Positions 40,301 to 54,389 of a stretch of 64,000 nucleotides of DNA are shown in pieces. Position numbers and translations under genes: made by a program. The notes below the pieces were generated by a model, which saw only the letters and a list, made by a program, of their open reading frames with translations, was not told the DNA's origin and made no database searches. The stretch is from NCBI RefSeq assembly GCF_910591885.1, contig NW_025963601.1:62001-126000 (forward strand). The letters run 5' to 3'. The stretch is from Bombus terrestris. Its lineage: Eukaryota > Arthropoda > Insecta > Hymenoptera > Apidae. The first letter of the stretch is position 1. The number at the start of each line of letters is the position of its first letter.

Positions 40301-42830
40301 CAACGTGGGACAACGTGGGACACCGTTGGACATCGTTGGACATCGTTGGACACCGTGGGACAACGTGGGACAACGTGGGAAAACGTGGGACAACGTGGGA
40401 CACCGTTGGACATCGCTGGACACCGTTGGACATCGTTGGACACCGTGGGACAACGAGGGACAACGTGGGACAACGTGGGACAACGTGGGACATCGTGGGA
40501 CAACGTGGGACAACGTGGGACAACGTGGGACATCGTGGGACAACGTGGGACAACGTGGGACAACGTGGGACATCGTGGGACAACGTGGGACAACGTGGGA
40601 CAACGTGGGAAACCATGGAACAACGTGGGACAACGTGGGACACCGTTGGATATCGTTGGACATCGTTGGACACCGTGGGACAACGTGGGACAACGTGGGA
40701 CAACGTGGGACAACGTCGGACAACGTGGGACAACGTGGGACAACGTGGGACAACGTGGGACAACGTGGGAAACCATGGAACAACGTGGGACAACGTGGGA
40801 CACCGTTGGACACCGTTGGACACCGTTGGACATCGTTGGACAACGTGGGACAACGTGGGACAACGTGGGACAACGTGGGACAACGTGGGACAACGTGGGA
40901 CACCGTTGGACACCGTTGGACATCGTTGGACACCGTGGGACAACGTGGGACAACGTGGGACAACGTGGGACAACGTGGGACAACGTGGGACAACGTGGGA
41001 CAACGTGGGACAACGTGGGACAACGTGGGACAACGTGGGACATCGTGGGACAACGTGGGACAACGTGGGACAACGTGGGACAACGTGGGACATCGTGGGA
41101 CAACGTGGGACAACGTGGGACAACGTGGGACACCGTTGGACACCGTTGGACACCGTTGGACACCGTTGGACATCGTTGGACACCGTGGGACAACGTGGGA
41201 CAACGTGGGACAACGTGGGAAACCATGGAACAACGTGGGACAACGTGGGACACCGTTGGACATCGTTGGACATCGTTGGACACCGTGGGACAACGTGGGA
41301 CAACGTGGGACAACGTGGGAAAACGTGGGACAACGTGGGACACCGTTGGACATCGCTGGACACCGTTGGACATCGTTGGACACCGTGGGACAACGTGGGA
41401 CAACGTGGGACATCGTGGGACAACGTGGGACAACGTGGGACAACGTGGGACAACGTGGGACAACGTGGGACAACGTGGGACAACGTGGGACAACGTGGGA
41501 CATCGTGGGACAACGTGGGACAACGTGGGACATCGTTGGACACCGTGGGACACCGTGGGACAACGTGGGACAACGTGGGACAACGTGGGACAACGTGGGA
41601 CAACGTGGGACAACGTGGGACAACGTGGGACAACGTGGGACAACGTGGGACAACGTGGGACAACGTGGGACAACGTGGGACAACGTGGGACAACGTGGGA
41701 CAACGTGGGACATCGTGGGACAACGTGGGACAACGTGGGACAACGTGGGACAACGTGGGACACCGTTGGACAACGTGGGACACCGTTGGACATCGTTGGA
41801 CACCGTGGGACAACGTGGGACAACGTGGGACCACGTGGGACAACGTGGGACAACGTGGGACAACGTGGGACAACGTGGGACATCGTGGGACACCGTGGGA
41901 CAACGTGGGACAACGTGGGACAACGTGGGAAACCATGGAACAACGTGGGACAACGTGGGACACCGTTGGACATCGTTGGACATCGTTGGACACCGTGGGA
42001 CAACGTGGGACAACGTGGGAAAACGTGGGACAACGTGGGACACCGTTGGACATCGCTGGACACCGTTGGACATCGTTGGACACCGTGGGACAACGTGGGA
42101 CAACGTGGGACAACGTGGGACAACGTGGGACAACGTGGGACAACGTGGGACAACGTGGGACAACGTGGGACACCGTGGGACAACGTGGGACAACGTGGGA
42201 CAACGTGGGACAACGTGGGACATCGTGGGACAACGTGGGACAACGTGGGACAACGTGGGACAACGTGGGACAACGTGGGACACCGTTGGACATCGTTGGA
42301 CACCGTGGGACAACGTGGGACAACGTGGGACAACGTGGGACACCGTTGGACAGCGTTGGACACCGTTGGACACCGTTGGACATCGTTGGACACCGTGGGA
42401 CAACGTGGGACAACGTGGGACAACGTGGGAAACCGTGGGACAACGTGGGACAACGTGGGACACCGTTGGACATCGTTGGACAACGTGGGACAACGTGGGA
42501 CAACGTGGGACAACGTGGGACAACGTGGGACAACGTGGGACAACGTGGGACACCGTTGGACACCGTGGGACACCGTTGGACATCGTTGGACATCGTTGGA
42601 CACCGTGGGACAACGTGGGACAACGTGGGACAACGTGGGACAACGTGGGACAACGTGGGACAACGTGGGACACCGTTGGACATCGTTGGACATCGTTGGA
42701 CATCGTTGGACATCGTGGGACACCGTTGGACATCGTTGGACATCGTTGGACACCGTTGGACACCGTTGGACAACGTGGGACATCGTGGGACAACGTGGGA
42801 CAACGTGGGACACCGTTGGACAACGTGGGA

Positions 42831-43090
42831 CACCGTTGGACACCGTGGGACACCGTTGGACACCGTTGGACACCGTTGGACATCGTTGGACATCGTTGGA
42901 CACCGTGGGACACCGTTGGAGACCGTTGGACACCGTTGGACATCGTTGGACATCGTTGGACATCGTGGGACACCGTTGGACATCGTTGGACATCGTTGGA
43001 CACCGTTGGACATCGTTGGACACCGTTGGACATCGTTGGACATCGTTGGACATCGTGGGACACCGTTGGACATCGTTGGACATCGTTGGA
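42831..43090. repeat. 260-bp island lacking the common caacgtggga unit
   Basis: Twenty-six units made almost only of caccgttgga and catcgttgga, with single GGG-bearing units at 42,841, 42,901, 42,961 and 43,051 and the marker gaccgttgga at 42,921. No caacgtggga occurs. The G-quadruplex spacing is therefore broken throughout. The same island recurs at 44,821 and 54,130. Confidence 0.85.
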
Positions 43091-44820
43091 CACCGTGGGA
43101 CAACGTGGGACAACGTGGGACAACGTGGGAAACCATGGAACAACGTGGGACAACGTGGGACACCGTTGGACATCGTTGGACAACGTGGGACAACGTGGGA
43201 CAACGTGGGACAACGTGGGACAACGTGGGACAACGTGGGACAACGTGGGACACCGTTGGACACCGTGGGACACCGTTGGACACCGTTGGACATCGTTGGA
43301 CACCGTGGGACAACGTGGGACAACGTGGGACAACGTGGGACAACGTGGGACAACGTGGGACAACGTGGGACAACGTGGGACAACGTGGGACAACGTGGGA
43401 CAACGTGGGACAACGTGGGACAACGTGGGACAACGTGGGACACCGTTGGACACCGTGGGACACCGTTGGACACCGTTGGACATCGTTGGACATCGTTGGA
43501 CATCGTTGGACATCGTTGGACACCGTTGGACACCGTTGGACACCGTTGGACATCGTTGGACACCGTGGGACAACGTGGGACAACGTGGGACAACGTGGGA
43601 CAACGTGGGACAACGTGGGACAACGTGGGACATCGTGGGACAACGTGGGACAACGTGGGACAACGTGGGACAACGTGGGACAACGTGGGACACCGTTGGA
43701 CACCGTGGGACACCGTTGGACACCGTTGGACATCGTTGGACACCGTGGGACAACGTGGGACAACGTGGGACAACGTGGGACATCGTGGGACAACGTGGGA
43801 CAACGTGGGACAACGTGGGACAACGTGGGACATCGTGGGACAACGTGGGACAACGTGGGACAACGTGGGACATCGTGGGACAACGTGGGACAACGTGGGA
43901 CAACGTGGGACAACGTGGGACAACGTGGGACACCGTTGGACACCGTTGGACACCGTTGGACACCGTTGTACATCGTTGGACACCGTGGGACAACGTGGGA
44001 CAACGTGGGACAACGTGGGAAACCATGGAACAACGTGGGACAACGTGGGACACCGTTGGACATCGTTGGACATCGTTGGACACCGTGGGACAACGTGGGA
44101 CAACGTGGGACAACGTGGGACAACGTCGGACAACGTGGGACAACGTGGGACATCGTGGGACAACGTGGGACAACGTGGGACAACGTGGGACAACGTGGGA
44201 CAACGTGGGACATCGTGGGACAACGTGGGACAACGTGGGACAACGTGGGACAACGTGGGACAACGTGGGACACCGTTGGACATCGTTGGACACCGTGGGA
44301 CAACGTGGGACAACGTGGGACAACGTGGGACACCGTTGGACAGCGTTGGACACCGTTGGACACCGTTGGACATCGTTGGACACCGTGGGACAACGTGGGA
44401 CAACGTGGGACAACGTGGGAAACCATGGAACAACGTGGGACAACGTGGGACACCGTTGGACATCGTTGGACAACGTGGGACAACGTGGGACAACGTGGGA
44501 CAACGTGGGACAACGTGGGACAACGTGGGACAACGTGGGACACCGTTGGACACCGTGGGACACCGTTGGACACCGTTGGACATCGTTGGACACCGTGGGA
44601 CAACGTGGGACAACGTGGGACAACGTGGGACAACGTGGGACAACGTGGGACAACGTGGGACACCGTTGGACATCGTTGGACATCGTTGGACATCGTTGGA
44701 CATCGTGGGACACCGTTGGACATCGTTGGACATCGTTGGACACCGTTGGACACCGTTGGACAACGTGGGACATCGTGGGACAACGTGGGACAACGTGGGA
44801 CAACGTGGGACAACGTGGGA

Positions 44821-45080
44821 CACCGTGGGACACCGTGGGACACCGTTGGACACCGTTGGACACCGTTGGACATCGTTGGACATCGTTGGACACCGTGGGA
44901 CACCGTTGGAGACCGTTGGACACCGTTGGACATCGTTGGACATCGTTGGACATCGTGGGACACCGTTGGACATCGTTGGACATCGTTGGACACCGTTGGA
45001 CATCGTTGGACACCGTTGGACATCGTTGGACATCGTTGGACATCGTGGGACACCGTTGGACATCGTTGGACATCGTTGGA
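44821..45080. repeat. Second copy of the island lacking caacgtggga
   Basis: Same order of units as 42,831-43,090 at an offset of 1,990, with gaccgttgga at 44,911. The first unit is caccgtggga here instead of caccgttgga. It belongs to the right half of the 1,990-bp duplication. Confidence 0.85.
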
Positions 45081-45190
45081 CACCGTGGGACAACGTGGGA
45101 CAACGTGGGACAACGTGGGAAACCATGGAACAACGTGGGACAACGTGGGACACCGTTGGACATCGTTGGACAACGTGGGACAACGTGGGA

Positions 45191-45199
45191 CAACGGGGA
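45191..45199 (+). other. 9-base unit: the only register break seen in the array
   Basis: This unit reads caacgggga, lacking the T at unit position 6. Every unit before it starts at a position ending in 1 and every unit after it at a position ending in 0. The corresponding units in the sister copies, at 43,201 and near 54,500, are full length, so the loss is private to this copy. It could be a real recent deletion or a consensus error in the assembly. Confidence 0.9.
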
Positions 45200-48100
45200 C
45201 AACGTGGGACAACGTGGGACAACGTGGGACAACGTGGGACACCGTTGGACACCGTGGGACACCGTTGGACACCGTTGGACATCGTTGGACACCGTGGGAC
45301 AACGTGGGACAACGTGGGACAACGTGGGACAACGTGGGACAACGTGGGACAACGTGGGACAACGTGGGACAACGTGGGACATCGTGGGACAACGTGGGAC
45401 AACGTGGGACAACGTGGGACAACGTGGGACACCGTTGGACACCGTGGGACACCGTTGGACACCGTTGGACATCGTTGGACATCGTTGGACATCGTTGGAC
45501 ATCGTTGGACACCGTTGGACACCGTTGGACACCGTTGGACATCGTTGGACACCGTGGGACAACGTGGGACAACGTGGGACAACGTGGGACAACGTGGGAC
45601 AACGTGGGACAACGTGGGACATCGTGGGACAACGTGGGACAACGTGGGACAACGTGGGACAGCGTGGGACAACGTGGGACACCGTTGGACACCGTGGGAC
45701 ACCGTTGGACACCGTTGGACATCGTTGGACACCGTGGGACAACGTGGGACAACGTGGGACAACGTGGGACATCGTGGGACAACGTGGGACAACGTGGGAC
45801 AACGTGGGACAACGTGGGACATCGTGGGACAACGTGGGACAACGTGGGACAACGTGGGACATCGTGGGACAACGTGGGACAACGTGGGACAACGTGGGAC
45901 AACGTGGGACAACGTGGGACACCGTTGGACACCGTTGGACACCGTTGGACACCGTTGTACATCGTTGGACACCGTGGGACAACGTGGGACAACGTGGGAC
46001 AACGTGGGAAACCATGGAACAACGTGGGACAACGTGGGACACCGTTGGACATCGTTGGACATCGTTGGACACCGTGGGACAACGTGGGACAACGTGGGAC
46101 AACGTGGGACAACGTCGGACAACGTGGGACAACGTGGGACATCGTGGGACAACGTGGGACAACGTGGGACAACGTGGGACAACGTGGGACAACGTGGGAC
46201 ACCGTTGGACACCGTGGGACACCGTTGGACATCGTTGGACACCGTGGGACAACGTGGGACAACGTGGGACAACGTGGGACAACGTGGGACAACGTGGGAC
46301 AACGTGGGACAACGTGGGACAACGTGGGACAACGTGGGACAACGTGGGACAACGTGGGACAACGTGGGACAACGTGGGACAACGTGGGACAACGTGGGAC
46401 AACGTGGGACACCGTTGGACACCGTGGGACACCGTTGGACACCGTTGGACATCGTTGGACATCGTTGGACATCGTTGGACATCGTTGGACACCGTTGGAC
46501 ACCGTTGGACACCGTTGGACATCGTTGGACACCGTGGGACAACGTGGGACAACGTGGGACAACGTGGGACAACGTGGGACAACGTGGGACAACGTCGGAC
46601 AACGTGGGACAACGTGGGACATCGTGGGACAACGTGGGACAACGTGGGACAACGTGGGACAACGTGGGACAACGTGGGACACCGTTGGACACCGTGGGAC
46701 ACCGTTGGACACCGTTGGACATCGTTGGACACCGTGGGACAACGTGGGACAACGTGGGACAACGTGGGACAACGTGGGACATCGTGGGACAACGTGGGAC
46801 AACGTGGGACAACGTGGGACAACGTGGGACATCGTGGGACAACGTGGGACAACGTGGGACAACGTGGGACATCGTGGGACAACGTGGGACAACGTGGGAC
46901 ATCGTGGGACAACGTGGGACAACGTGGGACACCGTTGGACACCGTTGGACACCGTTGGACACCGTTGGACATCGTTGGACACCGTGGGACAACGTGGGAC
47001 AACGTGGGACAACGTGGGAAACCATGGAACAACGTGGGACAACGTGGGACACCGTTGGACATCGTTGGACATCGTTGGACACCGTGGGACAACGTGGGAC
47101 AACGTGGGACAACGTGGGACAACGTCGGACAACGTGGGACAACGTGGGACAACGTGGGACAACGTGGGACAACGTGGGACAACGTGGGACAACGTGGGAC
47201 AACGTGGGACAACGTGGGACAACGTGGGACATCGTGGGACAACGTGGGACAACGTGGGACAACGTGGGACAACGTGGGACACCGTGGGACAACGTGGGAC
47301 AACGTGGGACAACGTGGGACAACGTGGGACAACGTGGGACAACGTGGGACAACGTGGGACATCGTGGGACAACGTGGGACAACGTGGGACAACGTGGGAC
47401 ACCGTTGGACACCGTTGGACACCGTTGGACACCGTTGGACATCGTTGGACACCGTGGGACAACGTGGGACAACGTGGGACAACGTGGGAAACCATGGAAC
47501 AACGTGGGACAACGTGGGACACCGTTGGACATCGTTGGACATCGTTGGACACCGTGGGACAACGTGGGACAACGTGGGAAAACGTGGGACAACGTGGGAC
47601 ATCGTTGGACACCGTTGGACACCGTGGGACAACGTGGGACAACGTGGGACAACGTGGGACAACGTGGGACAACGTGGGACAACGTGGGACAACGTGGGAC
47701 AACGTGGGACAACGTGGGACAACGTGGGACAACGTGGGACAACGTGGGACAACGTGGGACAACGTGGGACAACGTGGGACATCGTGGGACAACGTGGGAC
47801 AACGTGGGACAACGTGGGACAACGTGGGACATCGTTGGACACCGTGGGACAACGTGGGACAACGTGGGACAACGTGGGACAACGTGGGACAACGTGGGAC
47901 ATCGTGGGACAACGTGGGACAACGTGGGACAACGTGGGACAACGTGGGACACCGTTGGACAACGTGGGACACCGTTGGACATCGTTGGACACCGTGGGAC
48001 AACGTGGGACAACGTGGGACCACGTGGGACAACGTGGGACAACGTGGGACAACGTGGGACAACGTGGGACAACGTGGGACAACGTGGGACATCGTGGGAC

Positions 48101-51100
48101 AACGTGGGACAACGTGGGACACCGTTGGACATAGTTGGACACCGTGGGACACCGTGGGACAACCATGGACAACGTGGGACAACGTGGGAAACCATGGAAC
48201 AACGTGGGACAACGTGGGACATCGTGGGACAACGTGGGACAACGTGGGACAACGTGGGACACCGTTGGACACCGTTGGACACCGTTGGACACCGTTGGAC
48301 ATCGTTGGACACCGTGGGACAACGTGGGACAACGTGGGACAACGTGGGAAACCATGGAACAACGTGGGACAACGTGGGACAACGTGGGACAACGTGGGAC
48401 AACGTGGGACAACGTGGGACATCGTGGGACAACGTGGGACAACGTGGGACAACGTGGGACAACGTGGGACAACGTGGGACACCGTTGGACACCGTGGGAC
48501 AACGTGGGACAACGTGGGACAACGTGGGACAACGTGGGACAACGTGGGACAACGTGGGACACCGTTGGACACCGTGGGACACCGTTGGACATCGTTGGAC
48601 ACCGTGGGACAACGTGGGACAACGTGGGAAAACGTGGGACAACGTGGGACAACGTGGGACAACGTGGGACAACGTGGGAAAACGTGGGACAACGTGGGAC
48701 AACGTGGGACAACGTGGGACAACGTGGGACAACGTGGGACAACGTGGGACAACGTGGGACAACGTGGGACAACGTGGGACAACGTGGGACATCGTGGGAC
48801 AACGTGGGACAACGTGGGACAACGTGGGACAACGTGGGACAACGTGGGACACCGTTGGACATCGTTGGACACCGTGGGACAACGTGGGACAACGTGGGAC
48901 AACGTGGGACACCGTTGGACACCGTTGGACACCGTTGGACACCGTTGGACATCGTTGGACACCGTGGGACAACGTGGGACAACGTGGGACAACGTGGGAA
49001 ACCATGGAACAACGTGGGACAACGTGGGACACCGTTGGACATCGTTGGACAACGTGGGACAACGTGGGACAACGTGGGACAACGTGGGACAACGTGGGAC
49101 AACGTGGGACAACGTGGGACAACGTGGGACACCGTTGGACACCGTGGGACACCGTTGGACACCGTTGGACATCGTTGGACACCGTGGGACAACGTGGGAC
49201 AACGTGGGACAACGTGGGACAACGTGGGACAACGTGGGACAACGTGGGACAACGTGGGACATCGTGGGACAACGTGGGACAACGTGGGACAACGTGGGAC
49301 ACCGTTGGACACCGTTGGACACCGTTGGACACCGTTGGACATCGTTGGACACCGTGGGACAACGTGGGACATCGTTGGACATCGTTGGACACCGTGGGAC
49401 AACGTGGGACAACGTGGGAAAACGTGGGACAACGTGGGACATCGTTGGACACCGTTGGACGCAGTGGGACAACGTGGGACAACGTGGGACAACGTGGGAC
49501 AACGTGGGACAACGTGGGACAACGTGGGACAACGTGGGACAACGTGGGACAACGTGGGACAACGTGGGACAACGTGGGACAACGTGGGACAACGTGGGAC
49601 AACGTGGGACATCGTTGGACAACGTGGGACAACGTGGGACAACGTGGGACAACGTGGGACAACGTGGGACACCGTTGGACATCGTTGGACACCGTGGGAC
49701 AACGTGGGACAACGTGGGACAACGTGGGACACCGTTGGACACCGTTGGACACCGTTGGACACCGTTGGACATCGTTGGACACCGTGGGACAACGTGGGAC
49801 AACGTGGGACAACGTGGGAAACCATGGAACAACGTGGGACAACGTGGGACACCGTTGGACATCGTTGGACAACGTGGGACAACGTGGGACAACGTGGGAC
49901 AACGTGGGACAACGTGGGACAACGTGGGACATCGTGGGACAACGTGGGACAACGTGGGACAACGTGGGACAACGTGGGACATCGTTGGACACCGTGGGAC
50001 AACGTGGGACAACGTGGGACAACGTGGGACAACGTGGGACAACGTGGGACATCGTGGGACAACGTGGGACAACGTGGGACAACGTGGGACAACGTGGGAC
50101 ACCGTTGGACAACGTGGGACACCGTTGGACATCGTTGGACACCGTGGGACAACGTGGGACAACGTGGGACCACGTGGGACAACGTGGGACAACGTGGGAC
50201 AACGTGGGACAACGTGGGACAACGTGGGACAACGTGGGACATCGTGGGACAACGTGGGACAACGTGGGACACCGTTGGACATAGTTGGACACCGTGGGAC
50301 ACCGTGGGACAACGTGGGACAACGTGGGACAACGTGGGACAACGTGGGACAACGTGGGAAACCATGGAACAACGTGGGACAACGTGGGACACCGTTGGAC
50401 ATCGTTGGACAACGTGGGACAACGTGGGACAACGTGGGACAACGTGGGACAACGTGGGACAACGTGGGACAACGTGGGACACCGTTGGACACCGTGGGAC
50501 ACCGTTGGACACCGTTGGACATCGTTGGACACCGTGGGACAACGTGGGACAACGTGGGACACCGTGGGACAACGTGGGACAACGTGGGACAACGTGGGAC
50601 AACGTGGGACAACGTGGGACAACGTGGGACAACGTGGGACACCGTTGGACAACGTGGGACACCGTTGGACAACGTGGGACACCGTTGGACATCGTTGGAC
50701 ACCGTGGGACAACGTGGGACACCGTTGGACATCGTTGGACACCGTGGGACAACGTGGGACAACGTGGGACAACTTGGGACACCGTTGGACACCGTTGGAC
50801 ACCGTTGGACACCGTTGGACATCGTTGGACACCGTGGGACAACGTGGGACAACGTGGGACAACGTGGGACAACGTGGGACAACGTGGGACATCGTGGGAC
50901 AACGTGGGACAACGTGGGACAACGTGGGACACCGTTGGACATCGTTGGACACCGTGGGACAACGTGGGACAACGTGGGACAACGTGGGACAACGTGGGAC
51001 ACCGTTGGACACCGTTGGACACCGTTGGACATCGTTGGACACCGTGGGACAACGTGGGACAACGTGGGACAACGTGGGACAACGTGGGACAACGTGGGAC

Positions 51101-54100
51101 AACGTGGGACAACGTGGGACAACGTGGGACATCGTGGGACAACGTGGGACAACGTGGGACAACGTGGGACAACGTGGGACAACGTGGGACACCGTTGGAC
51201 ACCGTTGGACACCGTTGGACACCGTTGCACATCGTTGGACAGCGTGGGACAACGTGGGACAACGTGGGACAACGTGGGAAACCATGGAACAACGTGGGAC
51301 AACGTGGGACACCGTTGGACATCGTTGGACATCGTTGGACACCGTGGGACAACGTGGGACAACGTGGGAAAACGTGGGACAACGTGGGACACCGTTGGAC
51401 ATCGCTGGACACCGTTGGACATCGTTGGACACCGTGGGACAACGAGGGACAACGTGGGACAACGTGGGACAACGTGGGACATCGTGGGACAACGTGGGAC
51501 AACGTGGGACAACGTGGGACATCGTGGGACAACGTGGGACAACGTGGGACAACGTGGGACATCGTGGGACAACGTGGGACAACGTGGGACAACGTGGGAA
51601 ACCATGGAACAACGTGGGACAACGTGGGACACCGTTGGATATCGTTGGACATCGTTGGACACCGTGGGACAACGTGGGACAACGTGGGACAACGTGGGAC
51701 AACGTCGGACAACGTGGGACAACGTGGGACAACGTGGGACAACGTGGGACACCGTTGGACACCGTTGGACACCGTTGGACACCGTTGGACATCGTTGGAC
51801 ACCGTGGGACAACGTGGGACAACGTGGGACAACGTGGGAAACCATGGAACAACGTGGGACAACGTGGGACACCGTTGGACATCGTTGGACATCGTTGGAC
51901 ACCGTGGGACAACGTGGGACAACGTGGGACAACGTGGGAAAACGTGGGACAACGTGGGACACCGTTGGACATCGCTGGACACCGTTGGACATCGTTGGAC
52001 ACCGTGGGACAACGTGGGACAACGTGGGACATCGTGGGACAACGTGGGACAACGTGGGACAACGTGGGACAACGTGGGACAACGTGGGACACCGTTGGAC
52101 ATCGTTGGACACCGTGGGACAACGTGGGACAACGTGGGACAACGTGGGACACCGTTGGACACCGTTGGACACCGTTGGACACCGTTGGACATCGTTGGAC
52201 ACCGTGGGACAACGTGGGACAACGTGGGACAACGTGGGAAACCATGGAACAACGTGGGACAACGTGGGACACCGTTGGACATCGTTGGACAACGTGGGAC
52301 AACGTGGGACAACGTGGGACAACGTGGGACAACGTGGGACAACGTGGGACAACGTGGGACACCGTTGGACACCGTGGGACACCGTTGGACACCGTTGGAC
52401 ATCGTTGGACACCGTGGGACAACGTGGGACAACGTGGGACAACGTGGGACAACGTGGGACAACGTGGGACAACGTGGGACAACGTGGGACAACGTGGGAC
52501 AACGTGGGACATCGTGGGACAACGTGGGACAACGTGGGACAACGTGGGACAACGTGGGACACCGTTGGACAACGTGGGACACCGTTGGACATCGTTGGAC
52601 ACCGTGGGACAACGTGGGACAACGTGGGACCACGTGGGACAACGTGGGACAACGTGGGACAACGTGGGACAACGTGGGACAACGTGGGACAACTTGGGAC
52701 ATCGTGGGACAACGTGGGACAACGTGGGACACCGTTGGACATCGTTGGACACCGTGGGACACCGTGGGACAACGTGGGACAACGTGGGACAACGTGGGAC
52801 AACGTGGGACAACGTGGGACAACGTGGGACAACGTGGGACAACGTGGGACAACGTGGGACAACGTGGGACAACGTGGGACAACGTGGGACAACGTGGGAC
52901 AACGTGGGACATCGTGGGACAACGTGGGACAACGTGGGACAACGTGGGACAACGTGGGACACCGTTGGACAACGTGGGACACCGTTGGACATCGTTGGAC
53001 ACCGTGGGACAACGTGGGACAACGTGGGACCACGTGGGACAACGTGGGACAACGTGGGACAACGTGGGACAACGTGGGACATCGTGGGACATCGTGGGAC
53101 AACGTGGGACAACGTGGGACAACGTGGGACAACGTGGGACAACGTGGGACACCGTTGGACACCGTTGGACACCGTTGGACACCGTTGGACATCGTTGGAC
53201 ACCGTGGGACAACGTGGGACAACGTGGGACAACGTGGGAAACCATGGAACAACGTGGGACAACGTGGGACACCGTTGGACATCGTTGGACATCGTTGGAC
53301 ACCGTGGGACAACGTGGGACAACGTGGGAAAACGTGGGACAACGTGGGACACCGTTGGACATCGCTGGACACCGTTGGACATCGTTGGACACCGTGGGAC
53401 AACGTGGGACAACGTGGGACAACGTGGGACAACGTGGGACAACGTGGGACAACGTGGGACAACGTGGGACAACGTGGGACAACGTGGGACAACGTGGGAC
53501 AACGTGGGACAACGTGGGACATCGTGGGACAACGTGGGACAACGTGGGACAACGTGGGACAACGTGGGACAACGTGGGACACCGTTGGACATCGTTGGAC
53601 ACCGTGGGACAACGTGGGACAACGTGGGACAACGTGGGACACCGTTGGACAGCGTTGGACACCGTTGGACACCGTTGGACATCGTTGGACACCGTGGGAC
53701 AACGTGGGACAACGTGGGACAACGTGGGAAACCATGGAACAACGTGGGACAACGTGGGACACCGTTGGACATCGTTGGACAACGTGGGACAACGTGGGAC
53801 AACGTGGGACAACGTGGGACAACGTGGGACAACGTGGGACAACGTGGGACACCGTTGGACACCGTGGGACACCGTTGGACACCGTTGGACATCGTTGGAC
53901 ACCGTGGGACAACGTGGGACAACGTGGGACAACGTGGGACAACGTGGGACAACGTGGGACAACGTGGGACACCGTTGGACATCGTTGGACATCGTTGGAC
54001 ATCGTTGGACATCGTGGGACACCGTTGGACATCGTTGGACATCGTTGGACACCGTTGGACACCGTTGGACAACGTGGGACATCGTGGGACAACGTGGGAC

Positions 54101-54129
54101 AACGTGGGACACCGTGGGACAACGTGGGA

Positions 54130-54389
54130 CACCGTTGGACACCGTGGGACACCGTTGGACACCGTTGGACACCGTTGGACATCGTTGGACATCGTTGGAC
54201 ACCGTGGGACACCGTTGGAGACCGTTGGACACCGTTGGACATCGTTGGACATCGTTGGACATCGTGGGACACCGTTGGACATCGTTGGACATCGTTGGAC
54301 ACCGTTGGACATCGTTGGACACCGTTGGACATCGTTGGACATCGTTGGACATCGTGGGACACCGTTGGACATCGTTGGACATCGTTGGA
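54130..54389. repeat. Third copy of the island lacking caacgtggga
   Basis: Same order of units as 42,831-43,090 at an offset of 11,299, with gaccgttgga at 54,220. It is the single copy of this element in super-repeat copy 2. Confidence 0.85.

Larger units (their letters stand above)
42181..46199. repeat. 1,990-bp tandem duplication in super-repeat copy 1
   Basis: The left copy (about 42,181-44,170) and right copy (about 44,171-46,199) share cagcgttgga (42,351/44,341), gaccgttgga (42,921/44,911), aaccatggaa (43,131/45,121), caccgttgta (43,961/45,950) and caacgtcgga (44,121/46,110). The offset is 1,990 before the 1-base deletion and 1,989 after it. They differ at 42,431 (aaccgtggga) against 44,421 (aaccatggaa). 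The copies part after 44,210/46,199. Super-repeat copy 2 has this element once. Confidence 0.85.
38831..50279. repeat. Region III super-repeat, copy 1 (11,449 bp)
   Basis: Bounded by two catagttgga units (38,831 and 50,280), each followed by two caccgtggga, five ordinary units and aaccatggaa. A second type of catagttgga unit, at 48,130, is followed instead by caaccatgga at 48,160, and this arrangement recurs at 57,710/57,740 in the next copy. Internal markers shared with copy 2 include caacgaggga (40,451/51,440), tatcgttgga (40,651/51,640), gaccgttgga (44,911/54,220) and caccgttgta (45,950/55,260). The copy also contains a 1,990-bp tandem duplication and the only register-breaking deletion I found in the window. 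Similarity extends left of the boundary: 37,291-38,830 resembles 48,630-50,279 at an offset of 11,339. Confidence 0.75.

Noticed and set aside
45191..45199. Programmed frameshift site
   Set aside because: The 1-base deletion is the only one found and lies in non-coding repeat. There is no slippery heptamer or downstream structure specific to it, and the sister copies lack it.
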